Shown here in pieces: positions 33,963 to 46,270 of a stretch of 64,000 bases of DNA. The DNA comes from Saposhnikovia divaricata (lineage: Eukaryota; Streptophyta; Magnoliopsida; Apiales; Apiaceae): positions 195,527,148 through 195,591,147 of the forward strand of contig CM071598.1 of NCBI GenBank assembly GCA_036435485.1. The letters are read 5' to 3'. The notes below the pieces were generated by a model, which saw nothing but the letters and a program-made list of their open reading frames with translations, ran no database searches and was not told where the DNA came from. The position numbers and the translations under genes are program-made. Numbering within the stretch: the first letter of the stretch is position 1; the number at the start of each line of letters is the position of its first letter.

Positions 33963-36289
33963 ATGGCATCCGATCGTAGTTGGATTGGTCGTAATTGATT
34001 TGATGAGCAAAGATACTTAACGAAAGAATACAAAAATGGAGTGGATAGTTTCCTTAAATTTGCTTGTGATCATCTCAAAGAGGAAGATGACGGGCTTATA
34101 AGATGTCCATGTAAAAATTGTGGAAATGATTATTTTAAGGATCCTAGTGAAGTGAAAGTTGATTTGTATCGATATGGTATCATGCATTGGTATACTAAAT
34201 GGAATTTACATGGGGAGAATGATATGTTGCAAGATGAAGCCGGAATGAGTTTTGCTAATATTGGCGATAGAGATGATGATTTGTTCTATGATGCACGTGA
34301 TATGCTAAGAGATTTTGAGGAGGCAAATAGACATTTTGAGGATGTTAAGGAAGAACCAAATGCAAAGGCAAAAGATTTTTATAGGATGGTGGATAGTGCT
34401 TTTAAACTAATTTATCCAAACAATGTCAATTTTACAAAATTAGAGTTTGTAATCAAGTTGTTTGGTTGGAAAAATAAGCACAATTGTAGTGACAATAGCT
34501 TTGATGAGTTACTTCACCTCCTTGGATTAGTATTGCCCGATGGTCATAAATTGCCTGAAAACTACTACTGGGCATGGAAGATGATTAAAAGATTGTATAT
34601 GTAATATGAAAAGATTGATGCTTGCGATAACGATTGCATTTTATTTTATAAGGAAAATAGAAATAAGACACATTGTGACATATGCCATGAAAGTCTGTAC
34701 AAAGTGCAAAAAGATCCAAGAAAGAAGAAGGTCCCGCAAATTTTTTTTGTTTTTTCCTATTACCGAGAGATTGCAGCACTTATTCTTAGCCAAAAAGACA
34801 GCAAAATGTATGAGATGGCACCATGATAGAGATGGAATCGAAGGTCAATTATGTCATCCTAAAGATGGAGATGAGTTGAAACAGTTTGATCGTAGATTTC
34901 CAAATTTTGAAAAGGAGATTCGGAATGTGAGACTTGGACTCTCGAGTGATGATGGATTTGACCCCTTTCGTGATGCAGACTCTAAGGAATATGCAGTGTG
35001 GCCCATGGTGGTGGTTGTTTACAACCTTCCACCATCTATGTGCATGAAAGCTCCATACATGTTTATGCTTCTTCTTATTCCAGGGCCGAAGGATCCGACG
35101 AAAGACTTTCATGTTTATATTAGGTCGTTAATTGATAAGCTTAAAGTGTTGTGGTATACCGGGAGGAAACATATGATAAATTTTCTGGTACAAATTTTAT
35201 GATGAAGGCAGCACTAATGTGGACAATTAGCGACTTTCCTGCACTTGGCATGATTAGGGGGTGGTCAACTAAGGGTTAGTTGTGTGGTCATGTTTGCAAA
35301 GAGAGGTAAAAGCCAAACAACTCAAACATGGTGGTAAATCTACTTTTTATGGCACTGCTCGATATTTTTTAAAACCAGACGATCCACTAAGGAGTACAAG
35401 GTTTAGAAGTGTAGAGACACGATCAGTCTGTGATTGACATTCAGGCAGAATGGCAAAGACCATGTTGAGCAAATAAATTTTCCCCCACCAGGAAAGTCAT
35501 CTAAGAGAAAATTGAGAGATTATGGTGTGACCCATCATTGGACTCAAAGCTCTCCATTTTTTGAGCTACCGTAGTGGGAGACACTCAGCCTTTATCATAA
35601 CATTGATATCATGCACATTGATAAATTTGTATTTGAAAACATATTCTACACCATTCTTGATGATCAGAAGAAGTCCAAAGATAAATCAAGTTCAAGAAAT
35701 GATTGTAATGATGTACTTGTACATCGTGAGTTGTGGATTCAAGATGATGGCACGAAACCACATCCACCATACGTGCTTTCGAGGGAACAAATTCATAAGT
35801 TGTTCAAGTGGATCAAGGCATTAAAACTCCCAGATGATTTCGCTTCAAATATATCTAGGTGTATAAATTAAAAGGTAAATTAGCAGAATGAAATCACATG
35901 ACCGTCATGTTTTCATGCAAAATTTGTTGCCTATCATTTGTCGTGACTTACTTCCAAAGCATGCAACTGATCTTATTATTGAGTTTTGCAACTTCTTTCA
36001 ATATTTATGCTCATCGAAGCTTAAATACACAGATTTGAAAAAAATGGATAAATATATAGTCAAGATAATGTCTAAGCTTGAAACCGTTTTCATTCCAGAT
36101 TCTTTTGATCCGATGGAGAATTTGTCAATACATTTGGCTACTGAGTGTAAGCTGGGTGGTCCATCTAATTTTCGATGGATGTACTTTATTGAAATATATT
36201 TGCACAACTTGAAATTGAAAGTTACAAACAAAGCTCGAGCAGGGGGTTCAATGGCACAATGCTACAACTTGAAATTAAAAGATATTTGA
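33963..36289 (+). pseudogene. TNP2 transposase of CACTA-C, heavily decayed and truncated
   Basis: A 5'-UTR intron (GTAAGT near 33735 to TTGTAG at 33962) ends directly before ATG 33963 (MASDRSWIGRN). A TGA follows at once; the frame resumes with the transposase-associated domain (IRCPCKNCGNDYF, WNLHGE; 34041-34604). A frameshift leads to 34606-35202 (CMRWHHDRDG, VYNLPPSMCMKAP). Several stops and shifts occupy 35203-35610. Then come WTISDFPALGM, RELWIQDDGTKPHPPYVLS (35611-35871) and the DUF4218 opening MKSHDRHVFMQNLLP (35888-36289), which ends early at MAQCYNLKLKDI. DUF4216 is absent. The family is certain. It is much more decayed than the CACTA-D copy. Confidence 0.85.
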
Positions 36290-36385
36290 TCATGCACTTG
36301 TAGTTTGTCTACTCTTTCTTGTTTTTGTTGGTATTTTTTTGCTATGTAACATCAGGTCACTCGAATTTAGTTGGATTATTAAAAA

Positions 36386-36655
36386 AAATCAAATCATATA
36401 TAAGTATGAATTTGTGTTTATACATGTCAAATAGAGATTTGTCCAAATGGGAAGATAATAAAGGTGGTTTGCAATTGGAAAATGAATTGTACTGTTAGAA
36501 TTAGTGGTTTGCAATTGGAAAATGAATTGTGTTTTGGATATTTTTTTGTCACAATTGATTACGCAAAGAAACTAACTCTTATCACTAATAAAAGCACATC
36601 ATTTTTATAAGGAACGAAATGTTATTTCAGATGTAATTTTTCTAGCACTACAAGG
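36386..36655. other. Spacer between CACTA-C remnant and CACTA-D
   Basis: AT-rich. The unit tggtttgcaattggaaaatg is directly repeated at about 36465 and 36506. TAG at 36653-36655 is the left target duplication of CACTA-D. Confidence 0.5.
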
Positions 36656-37095
36656 GGAAGGGGCAATTGTGATAGAATTTTAGTAACATTCTGTCGTAAG
36701 TTTAACTTATGACAGAACAAATCGTTTCTGTCACAATATTAATATTTTATTAATATATTTACCGCCCAAGTAATAATTTAACAATTTCATTTCCCGCTAT
36801 TATTTTTTACATTTTTTTAATTTCCCGCTAAGACACCTTGCGACAGAAGGACTAATCAATCTGTCGCAAAATAGAACTTGCGACCGAAACAAAGCTACCG
36901 ATTCTGTCGGAAAGTACTTTGTGACGGATAGTCATAGTTTCCGTCGTAAGGTAGAATTTTCAACAGATGCTGTCGCAAGCTTACCTAAACTCATTTAATT
37001 CCCAACGGCCAGAAATTAATAATTTGACTTCAAAAATATTATTTAATATAACTTGCGACGGAATGCAAAATTTCTGTCGCAAGCTAAGTCAGTTT
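36656..37095. repeat. Left terminal and subterminal repeats of CACTA-D
   Basis: Copies of TCTGTCGCAA(G) and its complement CTTGCGACAGA occur about every 25-40 bases, for example near 36690, 36840, 36863, 36885 and 37065. Several copies are changed at the CpG (GTGACGG, TATGACAG). Confidence 0.85.
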
Positions 37096-37353
37096 TTTCT
37101 AAAAAGATGTAGTAGCTTCCATTTACATATTTTAACTCCATCCTCACATTCTCTCCACCGTTTTTAACATCTTGGACCTCAAAAAAGGCCTCAAATGCAT
37201 TAATCTACTCCATTTCATGCATTAAGGTATGTAATTACATTAATTACATGTTTGTTTAGTTTAGTTTTATTTATATTGCACCTTTTATTTCAACTTTCTC
37301 AATCATATATTTGTGTGTATATGTAATTGATGCCATGTTATATGAATTTTTAG

Positions 37354-40300
37354 ATGTCTTTTAATCATAGTTGGATTCACCGTCGTAATCAAAGAGGTGA
37401 ATATGGTTTTAGTCAAGACTTTTTAAATGGAATTGAAGAAATTATTGGTTTTGCCGAGCGTAATTGCAAAGAAACGGATAAAAGGATTAGATGCCTATGT
37501 TGCAGTTGTCGTAATTATGCTTTAAAAAGTCTTGATGAAGTTAGATTTGATATTTTGACGAATGGATTTCTTCAAAGTTACACATATTGGAATTTCCATG
37601 GGGAAGGTGATGAAGATTTGTATTCTAGCGAAAGTGTTGAAGATTCGCATTCTAGTGGCTCAAGAGATGAGAATAATGACCATGTTAATGTATTTGATAC
37701 CTATGAGATGTTGAGGGATGCGGGCGGATTTGGTGGATGGGACAACATATATTCGAACCATGAATCACCTATATTTCATGGTTTGGAAAATGATTTAGAG
37801 ATTCCATTATATCCCGGGAACAACAAGCATACAAAGTTGTCATTTGTGAGCAAATTGTTATATTTTAAAAGCTCTCATGGATGTAGTGAGAGGGGATTTA
37901 ATGAGTTAATAGGTCTTATCGGGGATGCATTGCCAGAAAATCACACATTACCCTCGAGTTACCGGGAGATCAAGAAGATGGTAAAGGACATGGATTTGGG
38001 ATATGAAAAAATCCATGCATGTGCAGATGATTGCATGTTATTTTATGGTGATAACAGTGATAGACAGGAGTGCAATATTTGTGGCACGAGTCGCTATAAA
38101 CCGGAAAAAGAAGGTAGAAGACAATGCATTCCTGGAAAGATTTTGAGATATTTTCCGCTTACTTCGCGGTTGCAGCGGTTGTACAAGTCATCTCGCACTG
38201 CTGAGAGTATGAGGTGGCACAAGACTAGAGAAGTGACAGGGGGAATTATGACACACCCAGCGGACGGGGAAGAGTGGAAACAGTTTGACATTAATTTTCC
38301 AGATTTTTCGCATGACATTCGAAATATTATACTTGGACTTGCTACTGATGGATTTGCACCTTATAGCAACATGTCTGCCAGGACTTATTCAGTATGGCCC
38401 GTTATTATGGTTGTGTACAATCTCCCACCTTCTATGTCCATGAAGGATCCATACATTTTCATGTCATTACTCATACCTGGGGATAAAAGCCCAACGAGAG
38501 ACATAAATGTCTACTTGAGACCATTTATTATTGAGCTGAGACAGTTGTGGATTGTTGGTGTACAAACATATGATGCTTTTATAAAGGCTAATTTCATTTT
38601 GAGAGCAGCTCTATTGTGGACAATCAATGACTTTCCGGCCTTAGCAATGTTGAGTGGTTGGTCAACCAAAGGCAAGCTAGCTTGTCCAGTTTGCATGGGA
38701 AGTGTCAGGGCTTCACAACTTCCTCATAGTCGAAAGTACAGTTTCTGGGGGACAGTAAAAAAGTTTAGAAGACTGGGACATAATCAGAGGCAACAAATAG
38801 GGTGGCAAGTTCGTAACAAATGTGTAAAAATAGCTTTTCCACCACATGGGAAAGAATCTGCAAAGTCTAGGGCTCATGGATTTGGTGTGACTCATAATTT
38901 TACACATTTCTCCATTTTCTTTGAACTTCCATATTGGGACACACTACGTCTACGCCATTGCATTGATGTCATGCATACTGAGAAGAATGTATTTGATAAT
39001 TTCTTTCACACAGTGATGGATAGTAAAAAATCTAAGGATACAATTAGTGCAAGAGCAGATTTTAAGGCATTTGGCATTAGAAAAGAGTTATGGATGCAAG
39101 GCAATTCAAAACCCCAAGCATCATACACACTTTCTCGAGAGCAATAGCTTCAGGTTTATAGAAGGATTAGTAGCCTGAGGATGCCGATGGTTGTGCTTCA
39201 AATATTGCGAGATGTAGCAAGTTAGAGAAGAAGGAGTTAAGTGGGAAGAAGACACATGATTGTCATGTTTTTATGCAAAAGTTGTTGCCTTCTGCTTTTC
39301 CTGGCCTTTTACCTGATGATGTGCATGACGCCCTTTGCCAACTCTCCAGTTACTTTAGAGCAATATGCTCTACAACATTGGTTTTAGATGATTTAATGAT
39401 AATGGAGAGAAATATAATCAATACCATGGGTCGTTTGGAAAATATTTTTCCAGAAGCCACTTTTGATCCAATGGAACACGTTATCCTTCATCTTGCAGAG
39501 GAGCGCAGACTTGGTGGTCCTGTACAATATCGATGGATGTATTGGGTTGAAAGGCAGATGCATCGGATGAAAGTAAAAGTGAGAAACAAGGCACAAGTTG
39601 AAGGTTCTATTACAGAACGTTATGCTGAGGAGGAACTTGTAAATTTTTGTTCCTTGTACTATGAGTCCTCTGTTCAGACAGTGCACAATAGGGTAGGCCG
39701 TTATCAGGTAGATGGTAGTATACGTGATTCAAGAAAACTTGAGGCATTTACATATCCAACGAGGCTCTTTGGTCAATCCAAGGGCTACTTCTTAGATGCA
39801 AATTTGCTTCAAATTGCAGCAAATTATGTGTTCTTCAACATGCCAGAAGTAGCACCATATCGATTGTAAGAATTCATACACTTGATATATTTATATGCAT
39901 TGATGTTAACACTTTATTGAATATTGTTCTCAAACATTCTTTTACATCTTCAGAGATTTTGAAGCGGAAATGAGAGCACAGTATCCGCTTATCACTCTTG
40001 ATCATATGAATACACTACTTGATACATAATTCAAAAAATGGATGCTTAACAAGGTATATTGATTTCTTACAAAATGCCTCGATAGTTTGACATATGTGGT
40101 GAGATATGTATTTGATAAATTATTGCATTTTAGGTACGTGGAGATCGTGACAATTATAAGCGCTTCAAGTACTTGATAAGAGGTCCATCGTCTTTTGTCA
40201 TCTCTCATAGAGGATGTGATGTGAATGGTTATAGATTAAAATCCACAAAGTCACATATGGGAGTACTAATAAAAGGAAGCTGTTATGATGACACTGTTAA

Positions 40301-40810
40301 TGACTATTATGGACGTTTGGAAGAGATTCTTGAACTTAATTACAACGAGGTGAACAAAGTGGTGTTATTCAAATGTCATTGGTTTGATAATAGAAAGGGC
40401 ATAAAAGTTGACAAAAATATAATTGTCACAATGGACATGACATCTAAGCTAAGAGGAAACGATGTTTTTGTCTTAGCAAGTAAAGCAACACAAGTCTATT
40501 ATGCACCCATAGTGAAGAATTTGAAGAGCAAATTGCACATGGTTGTTGTAACAAGAAGCCATCCGCTAGATGAGACTACTAAAGCCTACAACGAGGATGT
40601 CTTTGAAGAAGAACCACCAGAGGATAGGCAGGTGGAACTCCCCCTATTAACCTATTTGTTGATTTTACTCAATATGAATATGCTACAAGAGATGAGCCAT
40701 TGGAAGAAGAACCCGAAGACAATGGCAATGATGAAAGTGAAGATAATGAAAGTGATGAGGATGGAAACGAAGATGATGGAAACGAAGATAATGGTTATGA
40801 TGACGTCTAA
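37354..40810 (+). pseudogene. TNP2 transposase of CACTA-D, nearly complete with few lesions
   Basis: The start is ATG 37354, directly after a TTTTTAG acceptor. The frame 37354-39147 covers the transposase-associated domain (IRCLCCSCRNYA, YWNFHGEGDED; residues 1-90), the linker, and the TNP2 core (YEKIHACADDCMLFYG, MRWHKTREV, VYNLPPSMSMKDPYIFMSLL, CIDVMHTEKNVFDNF). A TAG at 39145-39147 and a one-base shift near 39180 precede DUF4218 (KKTHDCHVFMQKLLP, YRWMYWVERQMHRMK; 39273-39869). Introns follow at about 39868-39953 and 40050-40133, with a TAA inside the small exon between them (40027-40029). DUF4216 (GYRLKSTKSHMGVLIKG; from 40134) shifts frame near 40630 before an Asp/Glu-rich tail ending GYDDV at 40810. 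Two nonsense codons and two frameshifts are the lesions seen. Confidence 0.85.
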
Positions 40811-41565
40811 GAAGTTTTGTTAGTTTTATTACATGTACTATTTTAATTGTGAACTAAGGGCAATGTTTGATTAATTGATGGATTTATTATGTGTTGTAAT
40901 ATCTAGTAAACTAAATCTTGTTGTTAGTTGTTAAGTTTTAAGTTTGAAAAAATTCGTGCTATATTACTTGTTGCATGTTAGATGAATGGGTACAGGTTTA
41001 TTATTATTGAATGGATGTGAAAAGAACAAACTATCCATTTTGGAAGTCGGCTGAATTTATGACAGAAATATACTATTATCTGTCGCAAGATAAATTTTGC
41101 GACCGACAGTCATCGCAAGCTACATCTTTGCGACCGAAATCCGTCGCAAGTAACTATCTTGTGACGAATATCTGTCACTCTTCTCGTAATTTTTATGTAA
41201 AAAATAAAAAAGAAAATCATGATAAATCAATGGAAATGTGTTTTTTCAGTGATGCAGTTGAACTTTCTTAAACTCGTAAAGTAGATTATTTAATTATGTA
41301 TAAGTATAATACTTTTGGTTTTATTAAAAAAATTAAATAAATGTTTTTTGAGTAAAATATATTTAAAAAATTGTTCCTGAATAATTTATTAATAAATTAT
41401 ATTTTTTTTGAAAAATAATAAATTATGGTTTTTGAATATAAAATATTAAAAAATTGGTTAATCTAAAAGAACAAAATTTATCCCGACAAAAAAAAAGGAA
41501 CAAAATTTATCAAAAAAACTAGAAAAATGTTTTTTAATTATCTAAAGTTAAACGATGTCATTCCT
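40811..41565. repeat. Intergenic region of CACTA-D with an internal block of its own subterminal motif
   Basis: At 41055-41180 there is a cluster of CTGTCGCAAG, TTTTGCGACCGACA, CATCGCAAGC, TTTGCGACCGAAATCCGTCG and TTGTGACGAATATCTGTC. This is the same motif family as at the two ends of CACTA-D. It lies between the TNP2 stop and the promoter of the second gene. The remainder is AT-rich with no gene. Confidence 0.8.
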
Positions 41566-41915
41566 CCTCATTCTACAACTAAAACCCTACTTTTCACTTC
41601 ATTTCTCACTTGTGCCTCTCTCCGGTTCCTTTTCTTTCGTGCGGCGATTACGATTAGGGTTTCAATCCTTCCGTTCTTTCTTCCATTTAATCCTCAATTC
41701 CTTTCTTATTTCTTCAGGTATAATCCTCAATTCTTCCTTTCTTTTCCTTTCTTGTATTTTTGTGCTTCTGTAATGTATGTGTCTAAAAATGGGTGTAGTA
41801 TGTAAATGTGTGTGTTTGTTTTTAGAGCACTTGTGTGTATGCGCACATATATATTCGTTTGAATTGTGTAATATATATGTGTGTTTTGCATATATGTATA
41901 TATATACATACATAC

Positions 41916-41957
<42 letters not shown>

Positions 41958-42159
41958 TTTGAATATGGGCATTCTTTGATGTTTTTTTCTAATTTATTAC
42001 TTCTTGATGAATTATGGGATCTGCTTCAGTTTGTATTATCGAATAATACTCATTTTGTTATTAATTTCATATGGGTTTCGGTAAATAAGCTGAATTAGAT
42101 TAATTTGTTAATGTTTTTGATTGTATAGTTAAGATTCTTATGTTTTTGTTTATTACAGC
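41566..42159 (+). promoter_or_regulatory. 5'-UTR exon and leader intron of the CACTA-D second gene
   Basis: The leader contains CTAAAACCCTAC, a CT-rich tract and GATTAGGGTTTC, typical plant leader motifs. A GT donor after TTTCTTCAG (about 41718) and the acceptor TTTATTACAG (42159) bound an intron just upstream of the ATG. The intron contains a (TA)n(TG)n microsatellite. Confidence 0.55.
41890..41957. repeat. (TA)n / (TG)n compound microsatellite
   Basis: Alternating TATATA / CATACATA followed by about 13 TG units within the leader intron of the CACTA-D second gene. Confidence 0.9.
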
Positions 42160-43400
42160 ATGTTGGGGAGGCGGCCAGTTGGTGGTGGTAGGAAAGGTGG
42201 TGGTAGAAGAGGAGATGGTATTAATAGGAGAGTTGCTGGGAATAGGAGAAATGGTGGTGCTGGTGGTAGGAGAAATTGTGGTGGAGGCAGTGACATGAGA
42301 CGTGAGGGTAGGAGACACGTAAATGTTGGTGATGGTAGGAGACACGTAAATGTTGGTGATGGTGGTAGTAGGAGAAATGATGGTAGTGGTAATAGTAGTG
42401 GTGGTGGAAGCAACAACATGAGAGGTGGTAGGAGTCTTGTTGGTAGTGGTGTCGGTGGTGGCCATGGTAAGGGCGGTACGAGTCTTGATGCCGGTGGTGC
42501 TAGTGGTAGCCGTCCTAGAGGTGGTAAGAAAGCTACTGGTGGCCCTGGAAGGGTTGTTAGGAGTTTTGATGCTGGTGGTGCTAGTGGTAGCTGTTAGAGA
42601 GGTGGTAAGAGTTCTAATGGTGGTCATGGCAGGGGCGGTATAAGTCTTGATGGTGGTCAAGTGTATGGATACCGCTTGAGTGATAACATTTATGATGCTA
42701 GCTCAGACTCGGGGGATTCTGATTATGAAGCTGATTATGATGATGAGTACGATGATGACGAGTTTGATGATGATTTTTGGGGGTAGTAACGATGATGAGG
42801 ATGATGAGGTTGAGGGCAGTGAGCATGATGATGATGAGGATGATGAGGCTGAGGGCGGTAATGATGATGAGGATGATGAGGTTGAGGGCGGTAATTATGA
42901 TGAGGCTGAAGGCGGTAATAATGATGAGGCTGAGGGTAGTGAGCATGATGAAGAGGTCAATATTGAGCATAGGAGGAGGGGCTATTCACTTGGTCTCTTT
43001 GGACAGCCCCCTCTAGAGCCCATTCGTATTCGCATGGTTGGACGGGTGTAATTCCTTTTTCATTTTCTGTAGTTCATTCAGTTAGTTTGTTCTAGTAACA
43101 TTTATGAAATATTGTATGTATGTATGTATGCATAATTATTTATTTATGTTGTAGAAAGTATATCTTAATTAAATATGCTCACTTTTCAGTATCGATTCAC
43201 CCACTGCATGTCGTGCCTTACTGGCCCTTATGCGTGTGTACTGGCCAGCGGGATGTATCGGTGCCATGGATGTTGATCAGAGATTCCCAAGGTGGTGGAG
43301 TCGCATTAGAAAAATGTTCTTTGTAAGTGGTTAAGTATTTAATATATTCACTTGGTTAAGTATTTATGCTTGAAGTCTGTTGAGTAGATAAGTTGGATCT

Positions 43401-43563
43401 ATCCACCAATAAGTTAGTGCTACGGTGGAGATATCAAGTGTTATAGTTCTGTATTCGGTAAAAGAAAAGTGCATGCTTGATAGATTTAAGCACTTTTCTT
43501 TTACCGAATACAGAACTATAACACGTGATAAATCTCCACCGTAGCACTAACTTAATGGTGGAT
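43401..43563. repeat. Long near-perfect hairpin (foldback MITE or small-RNA precursor-like)
   Basis: Arms 43401-43472 and 43490-43563 are reverse complements over 72-74 bases with about 95 percent identity and a 17-base loop. The differences I see are CAAT/CATT and a GATATCAAG/GATTTATCACG change. It lies in the first coding-region intron (43323-43864) of the CACTA-D second gene. It has no coding capacity. A target duplication is not clear. Confidence 0.9.
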
Positions 43564-44372
43564 TATTATTCTCAATTCTTTAGTAATTGTTACTCTGTTT
43601 TATAGGTTGTACCTTTCCCTATAACATAATAAACCTCACAAAATACATAACTAATCCCATCTACATGTGATTTTTCTTTTTGTATTCAAATTTACTGCAC
43701 AACATTTTTAAGATACAATTTCTTGTTGACCATGTATATGTCAAGTGCTTAATTGGTTACACTTGGTGGTGGTGGTGCGTAGGGGGTCTGTTTTGTATAC
43801 CAAGTATATGCAATATACCTACTAGTTGCTTGCATTAACCCCTCTTTTATCACTTTTATTGCAGGGATACTATGACTTTGACCCGAAATATGGGACGAAA
43901 AATGATGCTCGTGAGGCTCTTAATAGGCATATGCGTAGAAACATGCGCAAGACTTTGTGCAACAAACGTAAACGTATCAAGAAGATCATTGATAAGGAGG
44001 GGGGCTCTTTCTTTGATCACAGACCATGTTATTTCTTGGAAGCTATTTGGAAACCTATTTGTGACCAATGGGATACTCCTAAATTCCAGAAAAAATCAGA
44101 TGCTGCTAAGGACGCGAGAAGACATCAAAAAATTCCCCATACCTCTGGTGCCATTTCCTTTCAGCATCGTGCTTGGGTATGATAATTGATATTTAAAAAT
44201 AATAATCAGCAGCGAGGTCATTTTGCATATGCTTTTATCTTATATTTGCACTTTACAGGATATACGAGACAAGACTGGTAAGGAGCCGACGTTGTATGAC
44301 CTCTTCATCCGCTTGCACACCAAGGACAAGGAAAATAAAGAATTCACATCGGAGGCTATTCGTATAATAGTG

Positions 44373-44889
44373 GTACCTTTTTTTAACCAGTATTTTGATA
44401 TACTGTCATGCTGAGTACTTGAGTATGATGGTTTTGATAAATGCAGCATGATTGTAAGAGGGTTTTCGAAATTTGTGTGATCTATGCACCCTTTGAATTT
44501 ATTTTGTTTCTGTTTATGTTAAGGCATTTTAACATATTAATTTAGGCATAACTTTTACATGTGCCTTCACCAAAGCCTATTTAATATTTTATTAGGTAGG
44601 AAATTAGTAATGAGAAAATTCTAGCTGATATTAATGCAAATTCTAGATGAGCTTAAATTCTGACAGTAGTAATTTGTCCATAAGCTGCTCATCAAATACA
44701 CACCTATAATATTTGGTATTTTGCTAGAAAAAAAAACATGCTTATTCCTTTGTAATCTTTTTTTATTCAGCACTCTCAACTCTTTTGTGATGGATTTCTT
44801 GTTTTATTTTAAGTATATGTATGTAGATTATAAAATACTTATAGTTTTTAATGATTTTTTTTAATTTGAACATTTAACTGTAATTTTTG
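44373..44889 (+). other. Intron of the CACTA-D second gene
   Basis: AT-rich, non-coding, between the exon ending ATAATAGTG/GT and the one opening near MEAPIDTWVEVVG. No embedded element recognised. Confidence 0.6.
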
Positions 44890-45441
44890 TTACACATGCA
44901 TCTATGGAAGCGCCAATTGATACATGGGTTGAGGTAGTGGGTGTTCGAAAGAATGCCATTATCGGTATTCCACGTACGAGTGCTTCTGAAATTATACGTA
45001 TGTTTATATATATTATTTATTATGTACTGCATTAGTATTCATATCATTCATTACATGTCATTTTTTCTGGTCTAATGATATTTGTGTGTACATTTGTGCA
45101 TAGCTCTTCCTCCTACATCTGGTAAAAGGCGTCGTCGACGATCCGTTGAAGATGAGTCAGGTGCTTCCACTAGAAGATCCCCTACTGAGCACATCGCTGA
45201 CCATTTTGTCATTCAGGTTGTGGAAAGGACTGTTGCTTTTGGTCGTGCACATCCGGATCAGTTTGACCTCGCACCGGAACAGGTCAACATGTTGGCACAG
45301 TCTGTTGTGACGGATGGAGTGAATGACCTGCCATCAGACCATCCTCTTACCATGTCAACTATGAGGGAACTTGTGCAGGCGATGGTGTCGGTGTTAGGCG
45401 AAGTCAATGAAAGTAACCGCCCTCCTAGCAACTGTAATAAG

Positions 45442-46120
45442 GTATATTCAGGTCCAACTTTTTAGCATGTATCTTTCTTTTAAATGCATCATCACCTTCT
45501 CTATGCTTTAGTTAAAATTTAATAACTCGAATTTGATCATGCATTCCAGTAATGAAGGTGTAAGTTTAAAATATATATACAATTAGGCTATACATTTAGG
45601 CTTCACACTATAGACATGGCAATAATGCCCTGGCTAAAGGCAAATTTATGATGCTCGTTAAGACCTTTTGATTTTCGCTCTTATATGTTATTATATGTTA
45701 TGTGATCATATAATTAGTTGCTTCCATGATCTGGGCCTCTGGCCACGCTATCAGTAATGAGGAAACATGGTGGTGAAACACTATATTCTAGTACACAGTA
45801 CTATAATACTCAAATGCATTATACTTTCTTGTGCCATTCACAATAACAAATTAAAATAAAAAACAATTACTGTGCTGAAATTTTATTTGCAAGGTTTGAG
45901 AATATTAAAAACAAATTAAAGTTAGAATTATTTATTAGAATCACATTTAGCAACCATAATATTCAGAGTGAATTTTTTTTTAGAAAAATAGTTGAACATG
46001 TGTACATAATTTCAGTAAATAAACAAGACATTTCACTATTATTTAAGTTCACGATTCATTGATTTGATATTATCTGGTTTTAAGATAAGACGGTATGCAA
46101 AATATTTTTTAATATTGCAG
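45442..46120 (+). other. Last intron of the CACTA-D second gene
   Basis: AT-rich, between CTGTAATAAG/GTATAT and ATTGCAG/GGTAAG. No embedded element or repeat recognised. Confidence 0.6.
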
Positions 46121-46270
46121 GGTAAGTCGAAAGCTCGTGAGGATGAGCCTAGTACTTCTGATGACAATGATGATGGGGTCAGTCAGCACCTCCAAGGCGA
46201 ACTCGAAATGGTAAACGGGATTGCAGCCTTTGGGTTGGGGGGATTAGGTGTAGTACCAGCTAGATTGTAG

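Larger units (their letters stand above)
32535..36385 (+). mobile_element. CACTA-C: decayed CACTA element, right end not found
   Basis: The left end reads CACTATAAGAATGTCGG, followed by subterminal copies of TCGACCGAATTCGGTCGAATT-like motifs. Inside is a TNP2 gene on the plus strand that stops within DUF4218; DUF4216 and a second gene are missing. A motif near 36357 (CACTCGAATTTAGTTGGATT) may be a remnant of the right subterminal region. No CTTATAGTG end was found before 36655 or in 58427-59488. The element therefore appears truncated, and its right border is approximate. Confidence 0.65.
42160..46270 (+). pseudogene. CACTA-D second gene: Gly/Arg-rich, acidic and transposase_24-like protein
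   Basis: Exons with GT-AG borders: 42160-43047, 43190-43322, 43865-44176, 44259-44372, about 44890-44996, 45105-45441, 46121-46270. The N-terminus is an RGG-type Gly/Arg-rich region (MLGRRPVGGGRKGGGRRGDG) of about 145 residues. An acidic Asp/Glu stretch (42690-42960) follows. Exons 2-5 give the conserved En/Spm-type region (VYWPAG, FPRWWSRIRKMFFGYYDFDP, LEAIWKPICDQWDTPKF, KEPTLYDLFIRLHTK). The C-terminus has a basic GKRRRRR motif, and the last exon ends GVVPARL. In this family the product is thought to bind the subterminal repeats (TNPA role). A TAG at 42595-42597 and a stop/frameshift near 42783 break exon 1. No Ulp1 domain is present, unlike CACTA-A. Confidence 0.78.

Noticed and set aside
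42100..42660. A 186-codon minus-strand Thr/Ser-rich frame
   Set aside because: It is the antisense shadow of the Gly/Arg-rich exon of the CACTA-D second gene.
42698..43016. Ile/Leu-rich minus-strand frame and Met-rich plus-strand frame that mimic membrane segments
   Set aside because: Both are out-of-frame readings of the GAT/GAG-rich acidic tract of the same gene.
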